From NCBI RefSeq assembly GCF_007289895.1, contig NZ_CP041660.1, positions 2,666,001 to 2,730,000 of the forward strand: a stretch of 64,000 bases of DNA, given 5' to 3'. Below are positions 30,433 through 40,300 of this stretch, in pieces. This DNA comes from Catenovulum sediminis. Lineage in GTDB: Bacteria > Pseudomonadota > Gammaproteobacteria > Enterobacterales > Alteromonadaceae. The first letter of the stretch is position 1, and every line of letters begins with the position of its first letter. The notes below the pieces were generated by a model, which had not been told where the DNA came from, made no database searches, and saw only the letters and a list, made by a program, of their open reading frames with translations. Both the position numbers and the translations under genes were made by a program.

Positions 30433-31230
30433 ATGCAAGATACAAATAAGTTGGAAATTTACGGTAAATCCTTTGATAGCCGTTTGTTGATTGGCAGCGC
30501 TTTGTACCCATCACCCAAAATAATGCAGGACAGCATACGCGCATCAGCATCAGAAATAGTAACGGTTTCTTTGCGCCGACAGTCACCGGAAGAAGGCGGC
30601 GGGACACAGTTTTGGCAACAAATTAAAGACCTTGGCTTGACTATCTTACCCAACACAGCAGGTTGTCATAGTATTCAAGAAGCCGTGACTTTGGCACAAA
30701 TGTCACGAGAAATATTTGATACCAACTGGATTAAGCTAGAATTGGTGGGGGATGAATACAACTTACAACCCGATCCAATTGATTTAGTGAAAGCAACTGA
30801 AATTTTGTTAAATGACGGGTTTGAAGTCTTGCCTTACTGCACGGATGATTTGGTTATTTGCCGTCACTTAGTCGAGTTGGGCTGTAAAGTATTAATGCCT
30901 TGGGGAGCCCCTATTGGCACAGGCAAAGGGTTATTAAACCCATACGCACTATCTGCAATACGGCATCGTTTCCCACAGATCACATTAATAGTTGATGCTG
31001 GCATTGGCTTGCCTTCGCACGCTGTTCAAGCTTTTGAGATGGGATATGATGGAATTTTGCTCAACTCAGCTATCGCTCAAGCTCAATCGCCCGTCACAAT
31101 GGCGGCTTCATTTAAAGCCGCTTGTCAGGCCGGCCGATTAGCGTATGAAGCTGGTCGAATGCCAGAAAAAAATACAGCACAACCCAGTACGCCAACTTTA
31201 GGTATGCCTTTTTGGCATCAGACAGGATAA
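30433..31230 (+). CDS. thiG: Thiazole synthase ThiG
   Basis: 265-residue TIM-barrel enzyme that forms the thiazole ring from deoxyxylulose phosphate, ThiS thiocarboxylate and dehydroglycine. The Schiff-base Lys is expected in [11 protein letters not shown]; other family stretches are [15 protein letters not shown] and [11 protein letters not shown]. Two bases separate it from thiS. Full length. Confidence 0.97.
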   Translation: MQDTNKLEIYGKSFDSRLLIGSALYPSPKIMQDSIRASASEIVTVSLRRQSPEEGGGTQFWQQIKDLGLTILPNTAGCHSIQEAVTLAQMSREIFDTNWIKLELVGDEYNLQPDPIDLVKATEILLNDGFEVLPYCTDDLVICRHLVELGCKVLMPWGAPIGTGKGLLNPYALSAIRHRFPQITLIVDAGIGLPSHAVQAFEMGYDGILLNSAIAQAQSPVTMAASFKAACQAGRLAYEAGRMPEKNTAQPSTPTLGMPFWHQTG

Positions 31231-31233
31231 AAA

Positions 31234-32811
31234 ATGACGTTCGAAAATACAGCTTCACGGCCAATAGTCTGGAGTATTGCCGGCTCTGATTGTTCCGGTG
31301 GTGCCGGTATACAAGCAGATTTGAAAACAATGCATAATTTGGGATGTGATGTTTGCACTGTGATTATCGCAAATACGGCACAAAATAGCTTTGGCGTGCA
31401 GGAAATTAATGCAGTTAGCAATCAAGTTTTATTGTCGCAGTTAGACTCACTTGCGCAGGATAGACTGCCGAGTGTGATTAAAATTGGTCTGCTGGCGAAT
31501 AGTCAGCAAGTAGAAATTGTCGCGTCATGGATTTTAGATTTGCAAAATTCGGCACCATTGCCACGTATTGTTTATGATCCGGTAGCGATTGCATCAGCCG
31601 GTGGTAGTTTGGCAGAAGAAGATATTATTCCAAGCATTAAAGAAAAGTTACTGCCCCTAGTGGATGTACTTACACCTAACGCAGAAGAATGCCAAAGGTT
31701 ATCTGGCGTGTATATCATTAATTGGGAAAGCATGATTGAAGCCAGTCGAGGATTAATGAAGTTAGGTGTTGGAGCTTGTATTATCAAAGGCGGACATATT
31801 GACGTAGATACGTCGCATTGTGTGGATATGGCTGACATAGGAGAGCAGCAATATTGGCTGGCGTCAAAGCGCAATTTTAGCGAGCATAACCATGGCACGG
31901 GTTGTACTTACGCTTCTGCCATTGCTGCGTTATTAGCGCAGGGCTATTTACTTAGGGATGCTGCGACTGTGGCTAAAGCTTTTATTAATCAAGGTTTAGC
32001 TGAAGCTGCATCTTTTCAAGGGGCCTATGGGCCGATACGCCAAGGTCAATGGCCGTTAAACCCGTTAGACTATCCCGAAATTGTGCAAAGTGGCAGCCCG
32101 ATAGCAAATAAACTAGACTGGGAGATTGGACTGGGTAATGCAGCATGGGCAACTGACTTTGCAGCTTGTAACACTCAGTCTTTAGGTTTATATCCGGTTG
32201 TTGATTCGGCTGAGTGGATTGAAAAGTTGGCGAAGTTAGGCGTTAAAACCATACAACTGAGAATTAAAAACGCCACTCAAGAAACCTTACGTGCACAAAT
32301 AAAAAAATCGGTCGAGTTAGCAAAACAGTATAACCTGAGATTGTTTATCAACGATTATTGGCAGTTGGCTATCCAATACCAAGCTTATGGCGTGCATTTG
32401 GGACAAGAAGATATTCAAAGTGCTAATTTGCAAGCCATTAAAAAAGCAGGCTTGAGATTGGGCATCAGTACACACGGCGAATTTGAATTGTTAAGTGCAT
32501 TGCAAGTAAAACCAAGTTATATCGCGGTTGGCGCAATTTACCCAACCAATACAAAAGATATGACAGGCCAAATTCAAGGTGTTAGACGACTCAGTCGATA
32601 TTTGAAATTGGTCGAAGGTGCGATACCTATGGTCGCTATTGGCGGTATTACCAAAGCCAATGCGCCACACGTAGCTGCTACAGGGGTTGGTTCAATCGCG
32701 GTTGTAACAGCAATCACTCAAGCCGAAAATGTTGCTATGACGGTTGAGTATTTTAAGCAAATATTAAGTGAATCTAATGCATTGGAGCAAAATGAACAAC
32801 TTAACGGATAA
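31234..32811 (+). CDS. thiDE: Bifunctional ThiD-ThiE fusion
   Basis: 525 residues. The N-terminal half (about 1-265) is HMP/HMP-phosphate kinase ThiD: SIAGSDCSGGAGIQADLKT and the anion-hole HNHGTGCTYASAIAA. The C-terminal part (about 310-515) is thiamine phosphate synthase ThiE: GLYPVVDSAEWIEKL, QLRIKNAT, VHLGQEDI and VAIGGITKANA. One polypeptide makes HMP diphosphate and couples it to the thiazole phosphate. A linker of roughly 45 residues joins them. It overlaps thiF by 20 bases. Confidence 0.95.
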   Translation: MTFENTASRPIVWSIAGSDCSGGAGIQADLKTMHNLGCDVCTVIIANTAQNSFGVQEINAVSNQVLLSQLDSLAQDRLPSVIKIGLLANSQQVEIVASWILDLQNSAPLPRIVYDPVAIASAGGSLAEEDIIPSIKEKLLPLVDVLTPNAEECQRLSGVYIINWESMIEASRGLMKLGVGACIIKGGHIDVDTSHCVDMADIGEQQYWLASKRNFSEHNHGTGCTYASAIAALLAQGYLLRDAATVAKAFINQGLAEAASFQGAYGPIRQGQWPLNPLDYPEIVQSGSPIANKLDWEIGLGNAAWATDFAACNTQSLGLYPVVDSAEWIEKLAKLGVKTIQLRIKNATQETLRAQIKKSVELAKQYNLRLFINDYWQLAIQYQAYGVHLGQEDIQSANLQAIKKAGLRLGISTHGEFELLSALQVKPSYIAVGAIYPTNTKDMTGQIQGVRRLSRYLKLVEGAIPMVAIGGITKANAPHVAATGVGSIAVVTAITQAENVAMTVEYFKQILSESNALEQNEQLNG

Positions 32812-33550
32812 AGAGTCTTTGCGTTATAGCCGCCATTTATTATTAGAGCAAATTAGCGAAAGTGGCCAGCTTAAGTTGAAATCCAGCCATGTGGTGATTG
32901 TCGGTGCCGGTGGTTTAGGTTGCCCAGCGGCGCTTTACTTAGCCGCTGCAGGCGTTGGCCATCTGACGATAATTGACCCTGACACCATTGAACTGAGCAA
33001 TTTACAGCGTCAGGTGATATACAAAACCAACCATATTGGGCGTGATAAAGCACAACTGGCCAGCCAACAATTACAGGCGCTAAATACTGAAATCAAAATT
33101 GATGCTCAAACCGTTAAAGTAGAAGAATCAAACTTTAAGCTATTGATAGCAAATGCAACTGCGGTGCTAGATTGTACGGACAATGCAGCGAGTCGCTATT
33201 TTATTAATCAAGCTTGCGTTGAGCAACAGGTTCCTTTAATTACAGCCGCTGCTATCCGAGGTGAAGGACAGTTGATGGTGTTTAATTTTAAACAGCAAAA
33301 AACACCTTGTTATCATTGTGTATTCCCAGATTTAGCTGCTCAGGATGCGGGATTAAATTGTAGCAATAGTGGTGTATTAGGGCCATTATTGGGTATTATG
33401 GGAAGTATGCAGGCGCTTGAATGCGTTAAACTTATAACGCAACCGACAAAGGTTATGTTTAATAAATTGTTGACTTTCGATGCGTGGGAGATGAGTTTTA
33501 TGCAATTTTCCTTAACCAGTGATGAGCAATGCAGTATTTGTCGAGGTTAA
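32792..33550 (+). CDS. thiF: ThiS adenylyltransferase ThiF
   Basis: E1-like enzyme that activates the ThiS C-terminus. From ATG 32792 (GGAG four bases upstream) the product has 252 residues with nucleotide-binding GAGGLGCPAALYLAAAGVG and zinc-binding C-x2-C pairs (PCYHCVF and CSIC near the end). The start lies inside the thiE part of the preceding gene in another frame. Last gene of the thiamine operon. Confidence 0.94.
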   Translation: MNNLTDKESLRYSRHLLLEQISESGQLKLKSSHVVIVGAGGLGCPAALYLAAAGVGHLTIIDPDTIELSNLQRQVIYKTNHIGRDKAQLASQQLQALNTEIKIDAQTVKVEESNFKLLIANATAVLDCTDNAASRYFINQACVEQQVPLITAAAIRGEGQLMVFNFKQQKTPCYHCVFPDLAAQDAGLNCSNSGVLGPLLGIMGSMQALECVKLITQPTKVMFNKLLTFDAWEMSFMQFSLTSDEQCSICRG

Positions 33551-33619
33551 ACTTGCTGCATCGCTTATGATTGGGTAACCTTTAATGAGCTTACTTGATG
33601 TTTTAAGGCATGTTTCTTT

Positions 33620-34465
33620 ATGGCGATACAAATTACCGCGTCTGAAAAAAAGATTTTACAAAATGTAACCATTCCACCTCGACCTGAAGCATTGCTTAAA
33701 GTTAGTGATGAAGCGAAGAAGCCCGAACCGGATGTCAGTGTTATTGCACAATCTATTTCCAGCGATATTGCTATCTCTGCGGCTGTTTTGCAGGTTGTTA
33801 ACTCTGCGGCGTTTCGTCGCAACAAAGAGATTAAATCTATCGATCAAGCAGTGATGGTTTTGGGGTTGAAAAGAGTTTTCCCCATCGTCAAAGCGGTTGC
33901 ATTAAAAAGCGCTATGGCGGCCAGTGATGAGTTGACCCAATTTTGGGAAGATTCAACGAACATCGCCAATGTCTGTGCGTTAGTTTGTCAACAACTGGAA
34001 AAACCACAGCTAGGTGACAACGCATATATGTTGGGCTTATTTCATAATGCGGGTATTCCGGTCCTTTGTATTAATTACCCCTCGTACTATGAAGTGATGC
34101 ATAAAGCCGAATCGTTGGGATGGAATGACAGTATACTGACAGAAGAGCGCGACAAATTTCAAACTAATCATACAACCATTGGTGCTCTGTTAGGTCAACG
34201 ATGGCGTTTACCGAAAGATTTAATTGAAGTGATATACTATCAGCATGATAGTGCAGGTATCTTCACCACCTCAGAGCTGAGTAAAGTGGGCTTGTGGTTA
34301 CTGGCAGTATTAAAAATATCGCGTCATATCGTGTTAGATATTCAGCGAGGCAACGAAACGAGCGATGAGTGGGAAATGGTAAGAGAGCAGTTACTTGAAT
34401 TTTTTGACATTGAAGATGTTGAGCTCAATGACATTGTCGAAAACGTCATATCGAAGATAAATTAA
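33620..34465 (+). CDS. HDOD domain protein
   Basis: 281-residue protein whose main part is an HDOD domain (degenerate HD hydrolase fold used in signalling). Signs are the N-terminal IPPRPEALLKVSDEA, the QSISSDIAISAAVLQVVNSAAF segment and the later LGLFHNAGIPVL. Such proteins often act with two-component or c-di-GMP systems, but no partner is adjacent. Starts 69 bases after thiF; a separate promoter is likely. Confidence 0.9.
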   Translation: MAIQITASEKKILQNVTIPPRPEALLKVSDEAKKPEPDVSVIAQSISSDIAISAAVLQVVNSAAFRRNKEIKSIDQAVMVLGLKRVFPIVKAVALKSAMAASDELTQFWEDSTNIANVCALVCQQLEKPQLGDNAYMLGLFHNAGIPVLCINYPSYYEVMHKAESLGWNDSILTEERDKFQTNHTTIGALLGQRWRLPKDLIEVIYYQHDSAGIFTTSELSKVGLWLLAVLKISRHIVLDIQRGNETSDEWEMVREQLLEFFDIEDVELNDIVENVISKIN

Positions 34466-34495
34466 CCAGTTGAACCATTTCATGCAATTAATTGC

Positions 34496-34523
34496 TTTAC
34501 AGCTGAAAAAGCGCCTGTATAAT
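34496..34523 (+). promoter_or_regulatory. Promoter of tRNA-Trp
   Basis: TTTACA (34496-34501) and a perfect TATAAT (34518-34523), spacing 16 bp, just before the tRNA start at 34539. Confidence 0.78.
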
Positions 34524-34538
34524 TCGCTGCAGTTCGTT

Positions 34539-34615
34539 AGGGGTGTAGTTCGAATTGGTAGAACAGCGGTCTCCAAAACCGATGGTTGGGGGTTCGAGTC
34601 CCTCCGCCCCTGCCA
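34539..34615 (+). tRNA. tRNA-Trp (anticodon CCA)
   Basis: 77 nt with encoded CCA end. Acceptor AGGGGTG pairs with CGCCCCT; anticodon arm CGGTCTCCAAAACCG gives CCA. holD follows 28 bases later. Confidence 0.97.
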
Positions 34616-34643
34616 ACTCTTTTTGACTGTTTAAGAGGTATTC

Positions 34644-34973
34644 ATGTCTTATCTTAATGATTACCAAACAGCCGTTCTTCATGAATTAGACATTCCAGTC
34701 TATCAAACAAAAAACACTTCAAATACTATCCTTGCAGCGCAAGCTCCAGCTCATATAGCGGTCGAAAATATCAGTCAAGCGGATGCTGGTGCATTATTAA
34801 ATTGTTTATCACCAGAAACGAGTTGGCAGTTTGAATCAGAAGAATGCAATACTCAAAATATTCGTACGCATATTCAATTAACGCACCCAGAGTTAACCAC
34901 AGCGTTGTCATTTAATTTATTGAATAGCACAGATAAAAAAGCACTGTGGCAACAGATTTGCCGTTTGTTATGA
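34644..34973 (+). CDS. holD: DNA polymerase III psi subunit HolD
   Basis: 109-residue protein of the poorly conserved psi family: N-terminal YLNDYQTAVLHELDIPVY (the chi and clamp-loader binding region) and C-terminal KKALWQQICRLL. Its position directly before rimI with an ATGA overlap is the E. coli arrangement (holD-rimI), which supports the call. Psi links the clamp loader to chi and SSB. Confidence 0.85.
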   Translation: MSYLNDYQTAVLHELDIPVYQTKNTSNTILAAQAPAHIAVENISQADAGALLNCLSPETSWQFESEECNTQNIRTHIQLTHPELTTALSFNLLNSTDKKALWQQICRLL

Positions 34974-35416
34974 CAAGCCAGCTTTATGACATTAAACAAA
35001 TGTCGGTTGAGCATTGCGCACAGGTTTATGCAATTGAACAGGCAAGTCAGGCCCATCCATGGAGTGAAGCATTAATTAAGTCTTGCTTGCACCCTAGATA
35101 TTTTAATCTGGTATGTTTAGGCAATAATCAGGTCGCAGGTTTTTTAATTGCCGATATGGTGGTTGATGAACTCTCCCTATTGAATATATGTGTCGCCCCA
35201 CATGCTAGGCGCCAAGGGATAGCGCAGCAGCTACACCAATACATGATCAATTTTGCAAAGCAAAACCAAGTGCACAAAGTCTGGCTCGAAGTACGTTCAG
35301 ACAATACTGAGGCATTTAATCTTTACCAAAAATTAGGCTATCAGCCAATCTCTATACGAAAAAACTATTATGCAGCCGGTGTCGATGCATTGAATATGCA
35401 ATTAATGCTTAAATAG
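34970..35416 (+). CDS. rimI: Ribosomal protein S18-alanine N-acetyltransferase RimI
   Basis: GNAT acetyltransferase, 148 residues from ATG 34970. Motif A (LLNICVAPHARRQGIAQQL) gives the acetyl-CoA pyrophosphate loop; VWLEVRSDNTEAFNLYQKLGY is the family's motif B. The start overlaps the holD stop as ATGA. Acetylates the N-terminal Ala of ribosomal protein S18. Confidence 0.94.
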   Translation: MTSQLYDIKQMSVEHCAQVYAIEQASQAHPWSEALIKSCLHPRYFNLVCLGNNQVAGFLIADMVVDELSLLNICVAPHARRQGIAQQLHQYMINFAKQNQVHKVWLEVRSDNTEAFNLYQKLGYQPISIRKNYYAAGVDALNMQLMLK

Positions 35417-35568
35417 TGGGCATATCGTAAAGCTTTGATTGTGTCTGATGTCAATATCAGCGAAAATACCCGCTATTTCCTTTTAACAATACGGATTAGG
35501 CTAGCGCCTGTTAGCTAGAATGTTTTAAAGCACATTTAGAATCCGCACATTAACCAAAAGAATTTTTG

Positions 35569-37158
35569 ATGGCAGAGCAAACTTTTCTAAATGAAATCAA
35601 TAAGCGAAAAACTTTCGCAATCATCTCTCACCCTGATGCAGGTAAAACGACAATCACCGAAAAAGTGCTTTTATTCGGCAAAGCTTTGCAAAAAGCTGGT
35701 ACGGTAAAAGGCCGAGGTTCGAATCAGCATGCTAAATCTGACTGGATGGAAATGGAAAAAGAACGGGGTATCTCGGTAACCACGTCTGTAATGCAATTTC
35801 CGTATCAGGATAAACTGGTCAATTTGTTGGATACGCCAGGTCACGAAGATTTCTCTGAAGATACTTACCGAACCTTAACCGCGGTAGATTCCTGTTTGAT
35901 GGTTATTGATGCGGCCAAAGGTGTCGAGGATCGTACTCGTAAATTAATGGAAGTGACCCGTTTACGGGATACCCCTATCATTACATTTATGAATAAACTG
36001 GATCGCGATATACGAGATCCAATGGAATTGCTGGACGAAGTTGAAACCGAATTAAATATCGCCTGTGCGCCCATAACCTGGCCAATAGGGTGTGGTAAAG
36101 CATTTAAAGGTGTATTTCATATCCATCGTAACGAAGCCATTTTATATCAGTCAGGTCAAGGGCATACAATACAGGATGCTCGTGTCATTCCAGGTTTAGA
36201 TAACCCAGAGTTGGACAAAGCCATCGGTGATGAATTGGTTGAAATTTTGCGTGAAGAGTTAGAATTAGTTGTGGGTGCCAGTCACGAATTTGATCAAAGT
36301 TTGTTTGATAAAGGAGAGTTAACGCCTGTATTTTTTGGCACCGCACTTGGCAATTTTGGTGTTGATCATATGTTAGATGGTTTAACTCAGTGGTCTCCGT
36401 CTCCTATGCCAAGGCAAACAGATGAAAGAGTGGTTGAAGCAACAGATGAAAAATTCAGTGGATTTGTGTTTAAAATTCAAGCCAACATGGATCCTAAACA
36501 CAGAGACAGGATTGCATTTGTGCGAATCGTTTCCGGTCAATATACACAGGGAATGAAACTGAATCATGTTCGCTTAGGGAAATCTATCAGTATATCGGAT
36601 GCCGTGACTTTTATGGCCGGCGATCGTGAGAGAGCGGCAAATGCTTACGCTGGTGATATTATTGGTTTGCATAATCATGGCACGATACAAATAGGGGATA
36701 CCTTTACGCAAGGTGAAAAGCTTAAATTCACAGGGATCCCGAACTTTGCGCCAGAATTATTCCGCCGCATTCGATTAAAAGATCCGCTAAAACAAAAACA
36801 ATTATTAAAAGGTTTGGTGCAATTATCCGAAGAAGGCGCAGTACAGGTTTTCAGACCTTTTATTAATAACGACTTAATTGTTGGTGCAGTTGGTGTTTTG
36901 CAGTTTGATGTCGTTGTCCAAAGACTGAAGTCTGAATATAACGTTGATGCAATTTATGAATCGATTAATGTAGCAACAGCTCGTTGGGTTAGCTGTAAAG
37001 ACGGCAAAAAACTAGACGAGTTCAAGCGCAAAGCTGAAGCGAATTTAGCCCTGGATGGGGGAGAAAATCTCTCATATATTGCCCCAACAATGGTTAATTT
37101 AAGTTTAGCCCAAGAACGTTACCCCGATATTGAGTTCCATCAGACTCGAGAACATTAA
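35569..37158 (+). CDS. prfC: Peptide chain release factor 3
   Basis: GTPase that removes RF1 and RF2 from the ribosome after termination. From ATG 35569 the product has 529 residues: G1 HPDAGKTT, G2 region [10 protein letters not shown]3 DTPGHEDF, G4 NKLD. The C-terminal RF3 domain ends with [14 protein letters not shown]. Near holD and rimI, as in E. coli. Confidence 0.97.
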   Translation: MAEQTFLNEINKRKTFAIISHPDAGKTTITEKVLLFGKALQKAGTVKGRGSNQHAKSDWMEMEKERGISVTTSVMQFPYQDKLVNLLDTPGHEDFSEDTYRTLTAVDSCLMVIDAAKGVEDRTRKLMEVTRLRDTPIITFMNKLDRDIRDPMELLDEVETELNIACAPITWPIGCGKAFKGVFHIHRNEAILYQSGQGHTIQDARVIPGLDNPELDKAIGDELVEILREELELVVGASHEFDQSLFDKGELTPVFFGTALGNFGVDHMLDGLTQWSPSPMPRQTDERVVEATDEKFSGFVFKIQANMDPKHRDRIAFVRIVSGQYTQGMKLNHVRLGKSISISDAVTFMAGDRERAANAYAGDIIGLHNHGTIQIGDTFTQGEKLKFTGIPNFAPELFRRIRLKDPLKQKQLLKGLVQLSEEGAVQVFRPFINNDLIVGAVGVLQFDVVVQRLKSEYNVDAIYESINVATARWVSCKDGKKLDEFKRKAEANLALDGGENLSYIAPTMVNLSLAQERYPDIEFHQTREH

Positions 37159-37169
37159 GGCAAAAATAA

Positions 37170-38909
37170 ATGAAGATTAAACAACTTTTAGCTGAAAAAG
37201 TTCAAGCTGCGATGTTAGCAGCTGAGATCCCAGAATCATTCGGCCCACACATTGCGTTGTCTAAACAAGTTAAGTTTGGTGATTATCAGGCCAATGGCGT
37301 ACTGGGCGCAGCTAAGCACTTAAAAACCAACCCAAGAGCGTTAGCAGAAAAAGTTGTCCAGCAGTTAGATTTAAATGAGATTGCCAGCAAAATAGAAATT
37401 GCCGGTCCGGGTTTTATTAACATATTCTTAAATGAATCTTGGCTGGCAAAACAGTTAAATATTCATATAGATGATCCTCGTTGTTCGGTCGCGCCCGCAA
37501 AACTTAAACAAACTTGTGTTGTCGATTATTCATCACCGAATTTAGCAAAAGAAATGCATGTTGGTCATTTACGTTCAACCATCATTGGTGATGCAATTGT
37601 TAGGGCGCTTGAATTTCAAGGGCACAATGTGATCCGGCAAAATCATATGGGCGACTGGGGCACTCAGTTTGGGATGTTAATTGCCCATCTTGAAACAGTC
37701 TTAGCCGATCAATCTGTAGCAGAAGTTGCGTTAGCTGACCTTGAGACATTTTATCGTGAAGCGAAAAAGCGCTTCGATGAAGATAGTGAATTTGCAGACA
37801 AGTCGCGCGAATATGTCGTAAAACTCCAATCCGGTGATGCACGTTGTGAAGCTTTGTGGAAACAATTTATCGATATTTCAGTCTCACACAGTGAAGAAGT
37901 TTACGAAAAATTAAATGTGACCTTAACGCGAGACGATATCAAGCCTGAAAGTGCCTATAACGCGATGTTAAATGAAGTTGTTAGCGATTTGAAAGCACAA
38001 GGTTTAGCGGTTGAAGATCAAGGCGCGCAAGTTGTGTTTTTAGAGGAATTAGCCGATAAAGAAGGAAATCCGTCGCCGGTTATCATTCAAAAGTCGGGCG
38101 GGGGCTTTTTATACGCAACTACAGACTTGGCTGCGCTAAAATATCGTGGCCAGACTCTGAAAGCGGATCGCAATTTGTATTTTATCGATGCCCGCCAATC
38201 GTTGCATATGCAGCAAGTCTTTACTATCGCGCGTAAAGCTGGTTATGTAACTGAAGATATGAGCTTAGAGCATCACCCATTTGGCACCATGATGGGCAGT
38301 GATGGTAAACCTTTTAAAACACGCTCAGGTGGCACTGTTAAGTTAGTTGAGTTGCTAGATGAAGCTATCGCCAGAGCAAAAACGCTAATCGCTGAACGTT
38401 CGACAGATTTATCAGAGTCAGAGCAAAATGAAATCGCGCGTAAAGTCGGTATTGGTGCGGTTAAATTTGCTGATTTATCCAAACACCGCACCAGTGACTA
38501 TATCTTTAACTGGGATAGTATGTTGAGCTTTGAAGGGGCAACAGCGCCTTATTTGCAATATGCTTATACCCGTATTCGTTCTATCTTCACAAAAGCGGGT
38601 ATTGACGAGCGCGCGATAGATTCTGAAATATTATTAAAAATGGCGCAAGAAAGAGCGCTTGCTTTAAAGCTCATGCAGTTTGAAGATACTCTAGAGCAAG
38701 TTTGTTTAGAAGCGCAACCTCATCTAATGTGTTTGTATTTATACGAGCTGGCGAGTTTATTCATGACCTTCTATGAAGCTTGTCCAATTCTTAAACTAGA
38801 TGTTACAGAAAATGACAAAAAGAGCCGATTAGCACTGAGCCGTTGGACGGCTAAAGTAATGCGTACCGGTTTACATCTTTTAGGTATCGAAACCAACGAA
38901 AGAATGTAG
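37170..38909 (+). CDS. argS: Arginyl-tRNA synthetase
   Basis: Class I synthetase, 579 residues. The N-terminal tRNA-binding ArgRS domain is followed by the HIGH-equivalent [13 protein letters not shown]; the C-terminal anticodon-binding part carries [18 protein letters not shown] and the end [10 protein letters not shown]. It starts 11 bases after prfC, so it may be co-transcribed. Full length. Confidence 0.97.
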   Translation: MKIKQLLAEKVQAAMLAAEIPESFGPHIALSKQVKFGDYQANGVLGAAKHLKTNPRALAEKVVQQLDLNEIASKIEIAGPGFINIFLNESWLAKQLNIHIDDPRCSVAPAKLKQTCVVDYSSPNLAKEMHVGHLRSTIIGDAIVRALEFQGHNVIRQNHMGDWGTQFGMLIAHLETVLADQSVAEVALADLETFYREAKKRFDEDSEFADKSREYVVKLQSGDARCEALWKQFIDISVSHSEEVYEKLNVTLTRDDIKPESAYNAMLNEVVSDLKAQGLAVEDQGAQVVFLEELADKEGNPSPVIIQKSGGGFLYATTDLAALKYRGQTLKADRNLYFIDARQSLHMQQVFTIARKAGYVTEDMSLEHHPFGTMMGSDGKPFKTRSGGTVKLVELLDEAIARAKTLIAERSTDLSESEQNEIARKVGIGAVKFADLSKHRTSDYIFNWDSMLSFEGATAPYLQYAYTRIRSIFTKAGIDERAIDSEILLKMAQERALALKLMQFEDTLEQVCLEAQPHLMCLYLYELASLFMTFYEACPILKLDVTENDKKSRLALSRWTAKVMRTGLHLLGIETNERM

Positions 38910-39538
38910 TCTATAAAAATACTAGCAGTGTGTTGATCTTTAAAACCGAGGCAACAAAAGTGCGATATAAGTGTGATATAAGTGCGGTATAAAGGTCGAT
39001 GCATATGCTAGAGAGATTCATATTTGTGTCTTTTTAGCCATAAACTCACTGCTCCTACCATCTAGAATTTTTATTTTCGTTATTACAAAAACAAATATTA
39101 ATCTGTAACAAGGTGTTTAAACCTAATCGTTTTAGAAAACTATTTTGTTGAATCAAAATATCTTTTTAATAACTAAAAGATTTACAATTGGTGGTTTTTA
39201 GTACAAAAAACACATTTATGTTAATCTGAGTGAAGAAAATAGCTAAAATATTACGTATTTATATAAAATTCTTTGCAATCTACTATGTACTTTAGCTAAG
39301 ATTTAACGGCGTCTATATAAAGTGAGATTTGAACTAGGATCTTTTAGTGCTAGATACTAGATTAAACAAATCTCCAACAAGTAAGCGGCTCGGTTGACAG
39401 TCTGATACATTTGGTAGAAGATTCGTTATTGTTTTATTAATAAACAGTACGGAAATTATTTTCACGGTGATGTTATCAACCGTCCACCACAGCTAAGTAA
39501 GTTCCAAACAATTTTAATTATTGGGAATCGTGTCAAAG
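38910..39538. other. Intergenic region upstream of the TonB operon
   Basis: About 630 bases without a gene. The first part holds the degenerate repeat element at 38922-39011. The rest is very AT-rich and must contain the TonB-operon promoter, but I find no convincing Fur box or -35/-10 pair. Confidence 0.55.
38922..39011. mobile_element. Degenerate MITE-like element with internal 11-bp repeats
   Basis: The left end CTAGCAGTGTGTTGATCTTT and the reverse complement of the right end, CTAGCATATGCATCGACCTT, are imperfect copies of each other and of the ends of the elements at 12576 and 15851. Inside are three 11-bp units: GTGCGATATAA, GTGTGATATAA and GTGCGGTATAA (38960-38992). Both ends are CTAG. 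Confidence 0.5.
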
Positions 39539-40300
39539 ATGATAAAGAGCAAAAAACTCGCTTCTGCAGTTGCTGTTGCATGTGCTATGTCACTGTCTTC
39601 AGTAGCTTCAGCAGACCAGGTTGAAAACCTGCATAAAGAAGAGCGTGCTATTCATGATGCAGCAGTTAAATCTCAGAAACGTGTTGATTCAATGTTTGAA
39701 CAGTCTCTGGATTTGCTAAGTGAATACCGCCAAGTAGTTGACGAAACAGACAACTTACGCGTATACAACGATCACGTGCAAAAATTGGTTAACAACCAAG
39801 AAAAGATGATTGCTTCCTTACAGAATCAAATTGACAGCATTGAAGACACCAAAAAAGGTGTTGTGCCTTTAATGTACAAGATGTTAGATGCACTTGAGAA
39901 ATTCATCGAGCTGGATATTCCAGTTGAAGTTGAAGCACGTAAAGAGCGTGTAGAGCGTATCCGCGAATTAATGAGTGAACCAAATATCACAACCTCAGAG
40001 CGTTATCGCCAAGTGTTAGAAGCTTATCAAATCGAAAATGATTACGGTTCGGCTATCTCTGCTTACCAAGGTAAATTGAACGACATGACAGTTGATATGG
40101 TGCATATCGGTCGTGTTGCTTTATTAGCTCAGTCTTTAGACCTTAAAAAAGCATGGGTTTGGGACAATACTGCACGTGATTGGGTTCAGTTAGGTGAAGA
40201 ATATAATAAACCAGTTACAAAAGTAATTCGTATGGCGAAGAAACAGGTTGCACCTGACTTGATTGAAGTGCCAGTGTTTGCAGCGGAGAGTGCAGAATAA
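39539..40300 (+). CDS. DUF3450 family periplasmic protein of the TonB2-type operon
   Basis: 253 residues from ATG 39539 (GTG 39530 also possible). A signal peptide (MIKSKKLASAVAVACAMSLSS, likely cut after ASA) is followed by a long Gln/Glu/Lys-rich helical region (about residues 30-110), probably a coiled coil. DUF3450 proteins stand first in TonB operons of Shewanella and relatives; the exact function is unknown. Its stop shares a base with the next start. Confidence 0.88.
   Translation: MIKSKKLASAVAVACAMSLSSVASADQVENLHKEERAIHDAAVKSQKRVDSMFEQSLDLLSEYRQVVDETDNLRVYNDHVQKLVNNQEKMIASLQNQIDSIEDTKKGVVPLMYKMLDALEKFIELDIPVEVEARKERVERIRELMSEPNITTSERYRQVLEAYQIENDYGSAISAYQGKLNDMTVDMVHIGRVALLAQSLDLKKAWVWDNTARDWVQLGEEYNKPVTKVIRMAKKQVAPDLIEVPVFAAESAE

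Noticed and set aside
34497-34682. Minus-strand frame over tRNA-Trp (AEGLEPPTIGFGDRC)
   Set aside because: Antisense translation of a tRNA; a common annotation artefact.
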